Source of the DNA: Derxia lacustris
GTDB lineage: Bacteria > Pseudomonadota > Gammaproteobacteria > Burkholderiales > Burkholderiaceae_E
Length of the DNA: 64,000 nucleotides
Reading direction: 5' to 3'
Assembly (NCBI RefSeq): GCF_002105195.1
Contig: NZ_MUHU01000026.1
Coordinates: 62,001-126,000 of the forward strand
Positions 50,974 through 61,153 of the stretch are shown piece by piece. The position numbers were made by a program, and so were the translations under genes. How positions within the stretch are numbered: the first letter of the stretch is position 1; the number at the start of each line of letters is the position of its first letter. Under the pieces are notes generated by a model that saw only the letters and a list, made by a program, of their open reading frames with translations, did no database searches and was not told the origin of the DNA.

Positions 50974-52758
50974 ATGGACATCGGAAGGCTCAAACATTCT
51001 AGTCGGGCGCTCGCGCTGGCCCTTGGCGCAGCCGGGCTGATGACGGCGCTGCCGGCCACTGCCGCAGCAAGCCGCGTGGCGCTGGCCCAGGCCTCGGACG
51101 ACGCCAAGCCGCCCGCCGCCGCCGTGGCCGCCGCCCGCCGCGTGCTGCCCGACGAGCGCTTCGATGCGCCGTCGATGTACCAGATCATCATGGCCGAGAT
51201 CGCCCTGCAACGCGGCGAGGTCGCGGCCGGCTATGCCACCTATCTGTCGGTCGCGCGCAGCACCGGCGATGCGCGGCTGGCCAAGCGCGCGGTCGAGATC
51301 GCGCTGGCGCGCCGCGATGTCGACGCGATGCTCGAAGCGACGCGGCTGTGGTCGCAGATTGCGCCCGAGGACCGCGATGCGCAGACCGCGCTGCGCGGTC
51401 TGCTGGTCGAGTCGGGCCGCATCGCCGAGGCCGAGCCGCTGCTCAAGACCTGGCTGGCCGGTCTGGCCCATCCCGAGCTGGCATTTGCCGAATTGCAGCA
51501 GCAGGCGTCCATTGGCAGCGACAAGGCCGCCACGCTGCAAGTGCTCGACCGGCTCGGCCAGCCCTATCTCAATCAGCCCCAGGTGCGGCTGGCGCTGGCC
51601 CGCGCGGCCTTCGGCGCCGGTCAGCGCGACCGCGCGCTGGTCGAGGCGCGCGCCGCGCTCAAGCTCGACCCCAACAACGAGCTGGCCGTGCTGACCACCG
51701 CCGAGCTGCTTTCGGCCGGCGACCCGGGTGCCGCGATCGGCCTGCTGCGCGATCACGCCAAGGCCCATCCCGACGCGCTCGAAGTGCGGCTCGCCTATGC
51801 GCGCGCGCTGGCCCAGAGCGGCGATGTCGATGCCACGCGCGCCGTCGTCAAGCCGCTGCTCGACAAGTCGGCGCCGCCCCGGCTCATCGCGGCGGCGGCC
51901 GGCATCGCCTACCAGATCAAGGATTTCGACCTCGCGCAAACGGGCTTCGAGCGCGCCATCGCGGCCGCCCGGGCGGTGCCCAACAACGGCGGGCTCGATG
52001 TCGATGCGGTGCGCTTCGGCCTGGCCCAGCTGTACGAGGACCGGCACGACTATAAGCGCGCCGCCGAGGTGCTGCGCGGCGTGCAGGGCGCGCGCGCCTT
52101 CACCGCCCAGATGCGCGTGGCGCTGCTCACCGCACGCGACGGCCGCATCGACGATGCGCGCCGCGTGCTGCACGACCTGCCGGCGCGCGACGACTCGGAA
52201 GCCATGCAGATCACCCTGACCGAGGCGCAGATCCTGCGCGACGGCAAGGACTCGCAGGGCTCGTTCCGCGTGCTGTCCGAGGCGCTCGCCAAGTCGCCCG
52301 ACGCGCCCGAACTGCTCTACGACTACGCGCTGGCGGCCGACAAGGTCGGCAAGCCGGCCGAGATGGAGCGCGCACTGCGCCGCGTGATCGAGCTGCGGCC
52401 CGGCGAAGCCCAGGGCTACAACGCGCTCGGCTATTCGCTCGCCGACCGCAACGAGCGGCTCGACGAGGCCGGCCGGCTCATCGACCGTGCGCTCGAACTG
52501 GCGCCGGACGACCCCTTCATCATGGACAGCAAGGGCTGGGTGCTCTACCGCCAGGGCTGGCTCGACGAATCCATCGCCACGCTGCAACGCGCCTACCAGC
52601 TGCGCGGCGACCCCGAAATCGCCGCCCATCTCGGCGAGGTGCTGTGGGTGGCCGGCAAGCGCGATGCGGCCCAGCAGGCCTGGCGCGCCGCCCGTGCGCA
52701 GGACCCGGCCAACGAGACGCTGGTCGAGACGCTGGCCCGGCTGAACGTGCGCTTCTGA
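50974..52758 (+). CDS. TPR-repeat protein upstream of lolB
   Basis: The product is 594 residues with an N-terminal signal peptide (SRALALALGAAGLMTALPATAAA), so it is periplasmic or attached to the envelope. A series of TPR units covers most of the protein, clearest in QVRLALARAAFGAGQRDRALVEARAALKLDPNN and GYNALGYSLADRNERLDEAGRLIDRALELAPDD. It is conserved immediately upstream of lolB in beta-proteobacteria, with stop and start sharing a base (TGATG), suggesting a function in lipoprotein or envelope assembly. Confidence 0.9.
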   Translation: MDIGRLKHSSRALALALGAAGLMTALPATAAASRVALAQASDDAKPPAAAVAAARRVLPDERFDAPSMYQIIMAEIALQRGEVAAGYATYLSVARSTGDARLAKRAVEIALARRDVDAMLEATRLWSQIAPEDRDAQTALRGLLVESGRIAEAEPLLKTWLAGLAHPELAFAELQQQASIGSDKAATLQVLDRLGQPYLNQPQVRLALARAAFGAGQRDRALVEARAALKLDPNNELAVLTTAELLSAGDPGAAIGLLRDHAKAHPDALEVRLAYARALAQSGDVDATRAVVKPLLDKSAPPRLIAAAAGIAYQIKDFDLAQTGFERAIAAARAVPNNGGLDVDAVRFGLAQLYEDRHDYKRAAEVLRGVQGARAFTAQMRVALLTARDGRIDDARRVLHDLPARDDSEAMQITLTEAQILRDGKDSQGSFRVLSEALAKSPDAPELLYDYALAADKVGKPAEMERALRRVIELRPGEAQGYNALGYSLADRNERLDEAGRLIDRALELAPDDPFIMDSKGWVLYRQGWLDESIATLQRAYQLRGDPEIAAHLGEVLWVAGKRDAAQQAWRAARAQDPANETLVETLARLNVRF

Positions 52759-53435
52759 TGGCTGGGCAAGTGCGCCGCGCGCCGGGCGCCGGTGTCGCGG
52801 CGATGCTGCTGGCATGCGCGGCGCTGACCGGATGCGCCGGAATGGCCGGACGCGGCGCGACCGCGCCGGCTGCCGCAGCCACGCCAGTGCCGGACCCGCG
52901 TGGCACCGGCGCCGCCGTGAGCGACCTTCATGCGCCCGACTGCGCTGCGGTCGACTGCCGGCCGGCCGGGCTCACGGTCTCGGGCCGGCTCTCCATCACC
53001 ACCGAAAACCTCGCGCCCGACGCCCAGCCCGCCTACAGCAGCGGCAGCTTCACCTGGGCCGAGCAGGGCGATGCCAGCTCGCTCGCCTTCGCCACGCCGC
53101 TCGGCCAGATCGTCGCCGAACTGTGGATCGAGCCCGGCCGCGCGCGCATGCGCAGCAGCGCCGGCGATGAAGTGGCCGTCTCGCCCGACGAACTTGCCGC
53201 GCGCCGGCTCGGCGCGCCGCTGCCGGTCGAAGGCCTGCGCGACTGGCTGCGCGGCCGCGACCGCAGCGGCCGTCCGCGCGCGCCTGCAGCCTTCGACGAG
53301 GACGGCTGGAGCATCGCCTATCCGCGCATGTCCGCCGACGGCACGCATCCGGCCGCGCTGCGGCTGCGGCGCGCCGGCCCGCCCGCCATCGACGTGCGCA
53401 TCGTCATCGACGACTGGACCGGAGTCGCGCCGTGA
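52758..53435 (+). CDS. lolB: Outer membrane lipoprotein receptor LolB
   Basis: The product is 225 residues with lipobox LTGC. LolB takes lipoproteins from LolA and inserts them in the outer membrane. Family features: LTVSGRLSITTENLAPDA, SGSFTWAEQGDASSLAFATPLGQIVAELWIEPG, LPVEGLRDWLRG and DGWSIAYPR. ATG 52758 overlaps the TPR stop, and the stop overlaps ispE. A longer-than-usual Ala/Pro linker follows the lipobox. Confidence 0.92.
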   Translation: MAGQVRRAPGAGVAAMLLACAALTGCAGMAGRGATAPAAAATPVPDPRGTGAAVSDLHAPDCAAVDCRPAGLTVSGRLSITTENLAPDAQPAYSSGSFTWAEQGDASSLAFATPLGQIVAELWIEPGRARMRSSAGDEVAVSPDELAARRLGAPLPVEGLRDWLRGRDRSGRPRAPAAFDEDGWSIAYPRMSADGTHPAALRLRRAGPPAIDVRIVIDDWTGVAP

Positions 53436-54346
53436 TGCCGCCCATCCGCTGGCTCGACGATGGCGGCGTCGTGCTGCCGGCGCCGGCCAAGATCAATCTC
53501 TTCCTGCACATCGTCGGCCGGCGCGCCGATGGCCGGCATCGGCTGCAAACCGTGTTCCGCCTGCTCGACCTCGCCGATGAAGTCGAGCTGCATCCGCGCG
53601 CCGACGGCCGCATCGAGCGCAGCGCCGGCATGGCCGATCTGCCGCCCGAACAGGATCTGGCGGTGCGCGCGGCACTCGCGCTGCGCGCCGCCACCGGCTG
53701 CACCGCCGGCGTCACCCTCGCCGTGCGCAAGGCGATCCCGGCCGGCGGCGGCCTCGGCGGCGGCTCCTCCGATGCCGCGACCGTGCTGCTCGGCCTCAAC
53801 CGGCTCTGGCGTCTCGGCCTCGCGCGCGAGCGGCTGATGGAAATCGGCCTGGCGCTCGGCGCCGACGTGCCCTTCTTCATCTACGGCCGCAGCGCCTTCG
53901 CCGAAGGCATCGGCGAACTGCTGCGCGCCGTTGACCTGCCGCCAGCCGACTACCTTGTTGTATTTCCCGGCACATCGGTGCCCACGGCAGAGATTTTTTC
54001 CGCCCCCGAGTTGACACGGAATACACCGGAAATTACAGTAGCGAGCTTTTCGGAAGCCATGCTTTTCGCGGCTCCGGGAAGCGGCAGGCAAGACACGCTC
54101 GGCTTCGGTCACAACGACATGGAGCCAGTGGCAGCAAGCCGCTATCCCAGGGTTCGCACGGCGCTCGATTGGCTCCATGCCAACCGACTGCACGGCAGGA
54201 TGAGCGGCTCCGGTGCCAGCTGCGTTGCGCAACTGCCTCAAGGCGCAAACAGTTCGGTGCTCGAGCTGCCTGCGGGCATGACGGCCACGATGGCAAGCGG
54301 AGTCGATGTTCATCCGCTGCTCGACTGGACCGGTCAGCTTCCGTAA
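53435..54346 (+). CDS. ispE: 4-diphosphocytidyl-2-C-methyl-D-erythritol kinase
   Basis: The product is 303 residues. A GHMP kinase of the MEP isoprenoid pathway. PAPAKINLFLHIVGRRADG (conserved Lys), the ATP loop IPAGGGLGGGSSDAA and GADVPFFIYGRSAFAEGIGE are present, and the C-terminal MSGSGASCVAQ motif is retained. ATG 53435 shares a base with the lolB stop (TGATG); a GTG at 53432 is an alternative. From about 53,950 onward codon use changes markedly (many GTA, ACA, GCA, TTT, AGG codons), unlike the first half and the neighbouring genes. Confidence 0.95.
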   Translation: MPPIRWLDDGGVVLPAPAKINLFLHIVGRRADGRHRLQTVFRLLDLADEVELHPRADGRIERSAGMADLPPEQDLAVRAALALRAATGCTAGVTLAVRKAIPAGGGLGGGSSDAATVLLGLNRLWRLGLARERLMEIGLALGADVPFFIYGRSAFAEGIGELLRAVDLPPADYLVVFPGTSVPTAEIFSAPELTRNTPEITVASFSEAMLFAAPGSGRQDTLGFGHNDMEPVAASRYPRVRTALDWLHANRLHGRMSGSGASCVAQLPQGANSSVLELPAGMTATMASGVDVHPLLDWTGQLP

Positions 54347-54385
54347 GCAAGCGGTCATTTGTGCATCGCCGTCAGGCGTTGCATT

Positions 54386-54462
54386 AGGGGAGTCGCCAAG
54401 TTGGTTAAGGCACCGGATTTTGATTCCGGCATCCGAAGGTTCGAGTCCTTCCTCCCCTGCCA
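54386..54462 (+). tRNA. tRNA-Gln (anticodon TTG)
   Basis: 77 bases. Acceptor arms are AGGGGAG/CTCCCCT, the anticodon stem CCGGA/TCCGG encloses TTTTGAT with anticodon TTG, the T arm is AAGG-TTCGAGT-CCTT, and an encoded CCA ends it. It sits between ispE and prs, as in many beta-proteobacteria. Confidence 0.97.
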
Positions 54463-54574
54463 GCATTAGCCCGCCAGGCTTTCCTGGCGGGCGTTTTGCT
54501 TTGTGGGCCCGGCACTTTTCACTGTGCGCGATTCCACGTCCCTCCGTCTGTTCGCTCTTGACTCCAAGCACGCC

Positions 54575-55531
54575 ATGACACCCGTCGCCGAAAACCTGAT
54601 GGTCTTCACCGGCAACGCGAACCCCAGGCTCGCAGCCGAAGTCGCCCGCAACCTCAACGTTCCGCTCGGGAAGATGACTGTGGGCCGGTTTTCCGACGGC
54701 GAGGTCATGGTCGAGATCAACGAGAACGTGCGCGGTCGCGACGTCTTCGTGATCCAGTCCACCTGCGCGCCGGCCAACGACACGCTGATGGAACTGATGG
54801 TCATGGTCGACGCGCTCAAGCGCAGCTCGGCCGGCCGCATCACCGCCGTCATTCCCTACCTCGGCTATGCGCGCCAGGATCGCCGCACGCGCTCGGCGCG
54901 GGTCGCGATCACGGCCAAGGTCGTCGCCAACATGCTTCAAGTGGCCGGCGTCGATCGGGTGCTGACGATGGACCTGCACGCCGACCAGATTCAGGGCTTC
55001 TTCGACATCCCGGTCGACAACGTCTATGCGTCGCCGGTGCTGCTGGGCGACATCTGGAAGCAGGACTTCCAGAACCTGCTGGTCGTGTCGCCCGACGTGG
55101 GCGGCGTGGTGCGCGCGCGCGCCATCGCCAAGCGGCTCGACAGCGACCTCGCCATCATCGACAAGCGGCGCCCGAAGGCGAACGTGTCGGAGGTGATGAA
55201 CATCATCGGCGACGTCGCCAACCGCACCTGCGTGATCATGGACGACATGGTCGATACCGCCGGCACGCTGTGCAAGGCGGCCCAGGCGCTCAAGGATCAC
55301 GGCGCCCAGCGCGTGCTGGCGTATTGCACGCACGGCGTGCTGTCGGGCGGCGCGGCCGAGCGCGTGGCCAATTCGGCGCTCGACGAGCTGGTCGTGACCG
55401 ACACCATTCCGCTGCGCGACGACGCCGCCAAGTCGGGCAAGATCCGCGTCCTTTCGGTGGGCGCGCTGCTCGCCGAGACGATCAACCGCATCACCAAATC
55501 CGATTCGGTCAGCAGCCTGTTCATCGAATAA
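54575..55531 (+). CDS. prs: Ribose-phosphate pyrophosphokinase
   Basis: The product is 318 residues. It makes PRPP from ribose-5-phosphate and ATP. Present are [41 protein letters not shown], the flexible loop [13 protein letters not shown], the metal/PRPP motifs [11 protein letters not shown] and [20 protein letters not shown] 54575 gives a normal-length protein; ATG 54599 is a possible alternative. Neither has a strong ribosome site. An intrinsic terminator follows. Confidence 0.96.
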   Translation: MTPVAENLMVFTGNANPRLAAEVARNLNVPLGKMTVGRFSDGEVMVEINENVRGRDVFVIQSTCAPANDTLMELMVMVDALKRSSAGRITAVIPYLGYARQDRRTRSARVAITAKVVANMLQVAGVDRVLTMDLHADQIQGFFDIPVDNVYASPVLLGDIWKQDFQNLLVVSPDVGGVVRARAIAKRLDSDLAIIDKRRPKANVSEVMNIIGDVANRTCVIMDDMVDTAGTLCKAAQALKDHGAQRVLAYCTHGVLSGGAAERVANSALDELVVTDTIPLRDDAAKSGKIRVLSVGALLAETINRITKSDSVSSLFIE

Positions 55532-55550
55532 GGCTGCCGACTCATCTGCA

Positions 55551-55576
55551 CGCCGGCCTTTGTGCCGGCGTTTTTT
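55551..55576 (+). terminator. Intrinsic terminator after prs
   Basis: CGCCGGC (55551-55557), loop CTTTGT, GCCGGCG (55564-55570), then six T. Confidence 0.92.
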
Positions 55577-55621
55577 CACAGTGCGCACCTGGTCGCGGGG
55601 CGCACAGCCATTGGAGCAAAC

Positions 55622-56212
55622 ATGAAAGTTGAAGCCGTCACGCGCACCCTGCAGGGCACCGGAGCGAGCCGCCGCCTGCGTCGCGCGGGCAAGGTTCCTG
55701 CCATCGTCTACGGTGGCACGGCCGCGCCGGTGTCGATCGAGCTCGATCACAACTCGATCTTCCACGCGCTGCGCAAGGAAGCCTTCCATTCGTCGATCCT
55801 CGATCTGAGCATCGACGGCGTGTCAGCCGGCCCCGTGCTGCTGCGCGACTTCCAGGTCCACCCGTACAAGCAGCTCGTGCTGCACGTCGACCTGCAACGC
55901 GTCAGCGCGACCGAAAAGATCCACATCAAGGTGCCGCTGCACTTCGTGGGTGGCGAAGAATCGCCGGCCGTGAAGCTGGGCCACAACGTCATCAGCCATC
56001 TGGTCACCGAACTGGAAGTGCTGTGCCTGCCGGGCAACCTGCCGGAATTCATCTCGGTGGACCTGAGCACGCTGGAAGCCGGCGTCACGCTGCACGCCAG
56101 CCATCTCGTGCTGCCGGAAGGCGTGGAAATCCCCGCCGCCGGCATCGAAGCCGCCATCGTGTCGGCCGTGGCGACCGCCAAGGGCGCCAGCGACGAAGCC
56201 GCTGCCGAGTAA
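55622..56212 (+). CDS. rplY: 50S ribosomal protein L25/CTC
   Basis: The product is 196 residues, the long CTC form with an N-terminal 5S-rRNA-binding L25 domain ([32 protein letters not shown]) and a C-terminal TL5-like beta domain ([30 protein letters not shown]). The tail is Ala/Glu-rich. GGAG precedes ATG 55622. It is encoded between prs and pth in the usual beta-proteobacterial order. Confidence 0.96.
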   Translation: MKVEAVTRTLQGTGASRRLRRAGKVPAIVYGGTAAPVSIELDHNSIFHALRKEAFHSSILDLSIDGVSAGPVLLRDFQVHPYKQLVLHVDLQRVSATEKIHIKVPLHFVGGEESPAVKLGHNVISHLVTELEVLCLPGNLPEFISVDLSTLEAGVTLHASHLVLPEGVEIPAAGIEAAIVSAVATAKGASDEAAAE

Positions 56213-56233
56213 TCGCGCCGCAAGCCAGCAAAA

Positions 56234-56257
56234 GGCCCGCCCCGCGCGGGCCTTTTT
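56234..56257 (+). terminator. Intrinsic terminator after rplY
   Basis: GGCCCGC (56234-56240), loop CCCGC, GCGGGCC (56246-56252), five T. It ends 10 bases before the pth start, so pth needs read-through or its own promoter. Confidence 0.9.
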
Positions 56258-56266
56258 CTTGCCGCC

Positions 56267-56851
56267 ATGAAAGCCATCAAGCTCATCGTCGGCCTCGGCA
56301 ATCCGGGGCAGGAATACGCCGACACGCGCCACAACGCCGGCTTCTGGTTTGCCGACCGGCTGGCGGCGCGCGCCGGCGCCAGCCTGCGTGCCGACAAGGC
56401 CTACCAGGCGCTGACGGCCAAGGGCCAGCTCGCCGGCCTGCCGGTCTGGTTCTGCGAGCCGCAGACCTTCATGAACCGCTCGGGCATCTCGGTGTCGGGG
56501 CTGGCCAATTTCTACAAGCTGGCGCCCGACGAAATCCTGGTGGCGCATGACGAACTCGATTTCCTGCCCGGCACGGTCAAGATGAAGAAGGGCGGGTCGT
56601 CGGGCGGGCACAACGGGCTCAAGGACATCGCCGCGCGCATCGGCAGCCAGGATTTCTGGCGCCTGCGCATCGGCATCGGCCATCCGCGCTCGCTGGCGCT
56701 CAACCAGCAGGTCGCCGATTTCGTGCTGCACCGGCCCAGCCGCACGCACCAGGACGAGATCGACGCCGCCATCGACGCGGCGCTCGACGTGATGGACGAC
56801 TTCGTGCGCGGCGACGGCGACAAGGCCGTGGCGAAGCTGCACGCGCGCTGA
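56267..56851 (+). CDS. pth: Peptidyl-tRNA hydrolase
   Basis: The product is 194 residues. It recycles peptidyl-tRNA. It has the full motif set: [21 protein letters not shown] with the catalytic His, [38 protein letters not shown] and [11 protein letters not shown]. The start ATG is 10 bases past the rplY terminator T run. Confidence 0.97.
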   Translation: MKAIKLIVGLGNPGQEYADTRHNAGFWFADRLAARAGASLRADKAYQALTAKGQLAGLPVWFCEPQTFMNRSGISVSGLANFYKLAPDEILVAHDELDFLPGTVKMKKGGSSGGHNGLKDIAARIGSQDFWRLRIGIGHPRSLALNQQVADFVLHRPSRTHQDEIDAAIDAALDVMDDFVRGDGDKAVAKLHAR

Positions 56852-56976
56852 ACGGCCGGGCCGGCGCGGACAGCGCGCCGCCGCCGTCAACCCGCCTCGC
56901 GCCGCCGCGCGCCCTGACAAGAACTCCGCCGGGCCGCCTCGCTACACTCCCGCGCATTCACCTGATCGGAAATTCC

Positions 56977-58068
<1,092 letters not shown>

Positions 58069-58086
58069 CCCTCAAAACCAGTAGCG

Positions 58087-58112
58087 CCGGTCCGGTGCTC
58101 GCATCGGACCGG
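58087..58112 (+). terminator. Hairpin between ychF and the helicase gene
   Basis: CCGGTCCG (58087-58094) and CGGACCGG (58105-58112) with a 10-base loop, ending 4 bases before ATG 58117. It occupies the place of a ribosome binding site for the helicase, so it may end ychF transcription and also hide or shift helicase translation initiation (ATG 58129 is the next start). Confidence 0.55.
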
Positions 58113-58116
58113 TCAC

Positions 58117-61026
58117 ATGCCTGCGACGATGCAGTACAGCCCACACCAGCTCGCCTACTTCGCCAGCAAGCTCACGCTCAAGGCGCCAGCCGATTCGATC
58201 GAGCGCATGACCGGCGCCTTGCTCGATGCCCAGGTCGACCTCAATCCGCATCAGATCGACGCCGCCCTGTTTGCGACCGCCAATCCGCTGTCGCGCGGCG
58301 TGATCCTTGCCGACGAGGTCGGGCTGGGCAAGACGATCGAAGCCGGCCTGCTCATCGCCCAGCGCTGGGCCGAGCGCAGGCGCCGCATCCTCGTCATCGT
58401 GCCGGCCAATCTGCGCAAGCAATGGCATCAGGAACTGGCCGACAAGTTCGGTCTGCCGGCCATCATTGTCGAAGCCACGTCGTACAAGAAGGCGCTGGCC
58501 GATGGCGTCGCCAACCCCTTCGAGCAGGCCGCCGCGCCCGGCGCCGTCGCCACGGCCATCGTCATCTGCTCGTACCAGTTCGCGGCCGGCAAGGCGGCGG
58601 ACGTGGCCCGCGTGCCCTGGGATCTCGTGGTGGTGGATGAAGCGCACCGCCTGCGCAACGTCTACAAGCCCGAGAACAAGACCGCCAACACCTTGCGCGA
58701 CGCGCTCGCCCACGCGCCCAAGGTCTTCCTCACCGCCACGCCGCTCCAGAACACCCTGCTTGAGCTGTTCGGCCTCGTGAGCTTCATCGACGACCTCGTC
58801 TTCGGCGATCTCGACAGCTTCCGCCAGCAATTCGGCAATGCGCGCGACGCCGGCAACTTCGCCGAGTTGCAGCGCCGGCTGGCACCCATCTGCAAGCGAA
58901 CGCTCAGGCGCGAGGTCGAGGCCTACGTCAAGTACACCCGGCGCATCCCGGTGCGCTACGACTTCAAGCCCTCGTCCGACGAGGCCACGCTCTACGAGCT
59001 GGTTTCGGCCTACCTCCAGCGCGAGCGCCTGTTCGCGCTGCCCAACAGCCAGCGCCAGCTCATCACCCTCGTGCTGCGCAAGCTGCTGTCGTCGAGCACC
59101 TTCGCCATCGCGGGCGCGCTCGACACCCTGGTCAACCGCCTGCGCCGCACGCTCGGCGAGCGCATCGCCGCCGCGTCGGAGCTGGGCGACGACTACGAAT
59201 CCTTCGACGCTACGGCCGACGAATTCGGCATCGCCAACCTCGACGACAGCCGCCCGCAAGGCGAGAACGAAATCGCCGCCATCCGCGCCGAAATCGTCGA
59301 GCTGGAAGCCTTCCGCGACCTCGCCGTCTCGATCACCGACAACGCCAAGGGCGCGGCCCTGCTCACCGCCCTCAAGGCCGCCTTCGAGCGGCTCGACGAG
59401 ATGGGCGCCGCGCGCAAGGCCATTGTCTTCACCGAATCGCGCCGCACCCAGAGCTACCTGCTGAACCTGCTCGGCCAGACCGAGCACGCCGGCCATGTCG
59501 TGCTCTTCAACGGCAGCAACAGCGACGGCGACGCCCGCCGCATCCATGCCGAATGGCTCGCCCGTCATCGCGGCACCGACCGCGTCAGCAACTCGCGTAC
59601 CGCCGACACCCGCGCCGCGCTGGTGGACTGGTTCCGCGAGCAGGGCAGCATCATGATCGCCACCGAAGCCGGCGCCGAAGGCATCAACCTCCAGTTCTGT
59701 TCGCTCGTCATCAACTACGACCTGCCCTGGAACCCCCAGCGCATCGAGCAGCGCATCGGCCGCTGCCACCGCTACGGCCAGAAGCACGACGTGGTCGTGG
59801 TCAACTTCCTCAACCTCGACAACCAGGCCGATGTCCGTGTCTTCGAGCTGCTCGACCAGAAATTCCGCCTGTTCGACGGCGTGTTCGGCGTGAGCGACGA
59901 AGTGCTCGGCGCCATCGAATCGGGCGTCGATTTCGAGCGCCGCATCGCCGACATCTACCAGCGCTGCCGCCATCCCGACGACATCGACGCCGCTTTCGCC
60001 CAGCTGCGTCACGACCTCGCCGGCGAGATCGATGCCGCCATGCTCGACGCCCGCCGCGCCCTGCTCGAACACTTCGACGAAGACGTTCAGCAGCGCCTGC
60101 GCGTCACCTCGGCCGACGCCAGCGCCAGCCTCGACCGCATGGAACGGCTGCTCATGCGCTTCACGCGCGCCATGCTCGACGGCCGCGCCCGGTTCGACGC
60201 CGACGGCCTCGCCTTCACGCTGCCCGCGCCGCTTGAACTTGTCGCCGAAGGCGTGGCCGAGCCCGGCCCCGGCGTGCCGGCCGGCCGCTACGAGCTACCG
60301 CGCCGCAATGACGACGCGCATGTGTACCGGCTCCAGCATCCGCTCGCCCAGGGCCTGCTCGCGGCCGCACTGCGCGCCCCCTTGCCGCCCGCGCGCCTGC
60401 ACCTCGACTACGCCGCCTACGGCAGCCGCGTCGATGGGCTGCTGGCCTTGCGTGGCAGCGGCGGCAGCGTGGTGGTCGAGCGCCTGACCATCGCCGCGCT
60501 CGGCACCACCGAGGACTACCTGCTCATCGCCGCCGAGGCCGGCGGCCAGCCGCTCGACGCCGAGCTGTGCGAAAAGCTGCTCGCCTTGCCCGGCCAGGCC
60601 GAGCCCGCCTGGGCCGCCGCTCCGGTGCCCGCCGCGCTGCGTGCCAGCCTCGACGCCCGGCGCAGCGAAATCGAAGGCCATGTCGAAACGCGCAACCTCG
60701 ACTACTTCGCGGCCGAGACCGACAAGCTCGACGCCTGGGCCGACGATCTGCGCTTCGGCCTCGAACGCGAAATCAAGGAGCTTGACCGGCGCATCAAGGA
60801 AGCCCGCACGCGCGGCCGCAGCGCCGCCACGCTGGCCGAAAAGCTCGCGTTCCAGAAGGAGCAGCGCGAGCTGGAAGCGCAACGGGACAAAAAGCGCCGC
60901 GAGCTGTTCGTGCGGCAGGATGAAATCCAGCGCGAGCGCGACCGACTCATCGACGACCTCGAAGCCCAGCTCGACCGCCGGGTGACGCTGCAAGCGCTGT
61001 TCGCCTGCGAGTGGCGCATCGACTGA
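58117..61026 (+). CDS. SNF2-family DNA helicase/translocase of a defence-type operon
   Basis: The product is 969 residues. Motif I ADEVGLGKTIEAGL near residue 67, Ia VPANLRKQW, motif II VVDEAHRLRN near 178, motif III LTATPLQN, and the second RecA domain with EAGAEGINLQFCSLVINYDLPWNPQRIEQRIGRCHRYGQ (IV-VI). This matches the SNF2-like branch that accompanies DNA methyltransferases in restriction and DISARM-like loci. The C-terminal 200 residues form a charged coiled coil (EREIKELDRRIKEARTRG, EKLAFQKEQRELEAQRDKKRREL). It is followed by a methyltransferase and a RhuM gene in the same direction. There is no ribosome site before ATG 58117. Its GC and codon use resemble the chromosome, unlike the following methyltransferase centre. 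Confidence 0.9.
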   Translation: MPATMQYSPHQLAYFASKLTLKAPADSIERMTGALLDAQVDLNPHQIDAALFATANPLSRGVILADEVGLGKTIEAGLLIAQRWAERRRRILVIVPANLRKQWHQELADKFGLPAIIVEATSYKKALADGVANPFEQAAAPGAVATAIVICSYQFAAGKAADVARVPWDLVVVDEAHRLRNVYKPENKTANTLRDALAHAPKVFLTATPLQNTLLELFGLVSFIDDLVFGDLDSFRQQFGNARDAGNFAELQRRLAPICKRTLRREVEAYVKYTRRIPVRYDFKPSSDEATLYELVSAYLQRERLFALPNSQRQLITLVLRKLLSSSTFAIAGALDTLVNRLRRTLGERIAAASELGDDYESFDATADEFGIANLDDSRPQGENEIAAIRAEIVELEAFRDLAVSITDNAKGAALLTALKAAFERLDEMGAARKAIVFTESRRTQSYLLNLLGQTEHAGHVVLFNGSNSDGDARRIHAEWLARHRGTDRVSNSRTADTRAALVDWFREQGSIMIATEAGAEGINLQFCSLVINYDLPWNPQRIEQRIGRCHRYGQKHDVVVVNFLNLDNQADVRVFELLDQKFRLFDGVFGVSDEVLGAIESGVDFERRIADIYQRCRHPDDIDAAFAQLRHDLAGEIDAAMLDARRALLEHFDEDVQQRLRVTSADASASLDRMERLLMRFTRAMLDGRARFDADGLAFTLPAPLELVAEGVAEPGPGVPAGRYELPRRNDDAHVYRLQHPLAQGLLAAALRAPLPPARLHLDYAAYGSRVDGLLALRGSGGSVVVERLTIAALGTTEDYLLIAAEAGGQPLDAELCEKLLALPGQAEPAWAAAPVPAALRASLDARRSEIEGHVETRNLDYFAAETDKLDAWADDLRFGLEREIKELDRRIKEARTRGRSAATLAEKLAFQKEQRELEAQRDKKRRELFVRQDEIQRERDRLIDDLEAQLDRRVTLQALFACEWRID

Positions 61027-61153
61027 CCGGCCCGCGCGGGCGCCGGGGCACTGGCCGCCGAAGGCCGCCGGCCCGAAGCCCGCGACAAGCGAATACCCCC
61101 AAATGAGGCGCCCGCCCGCCGGCATGGCCGCGCCCGCAAGCAGGAATGCAGCG

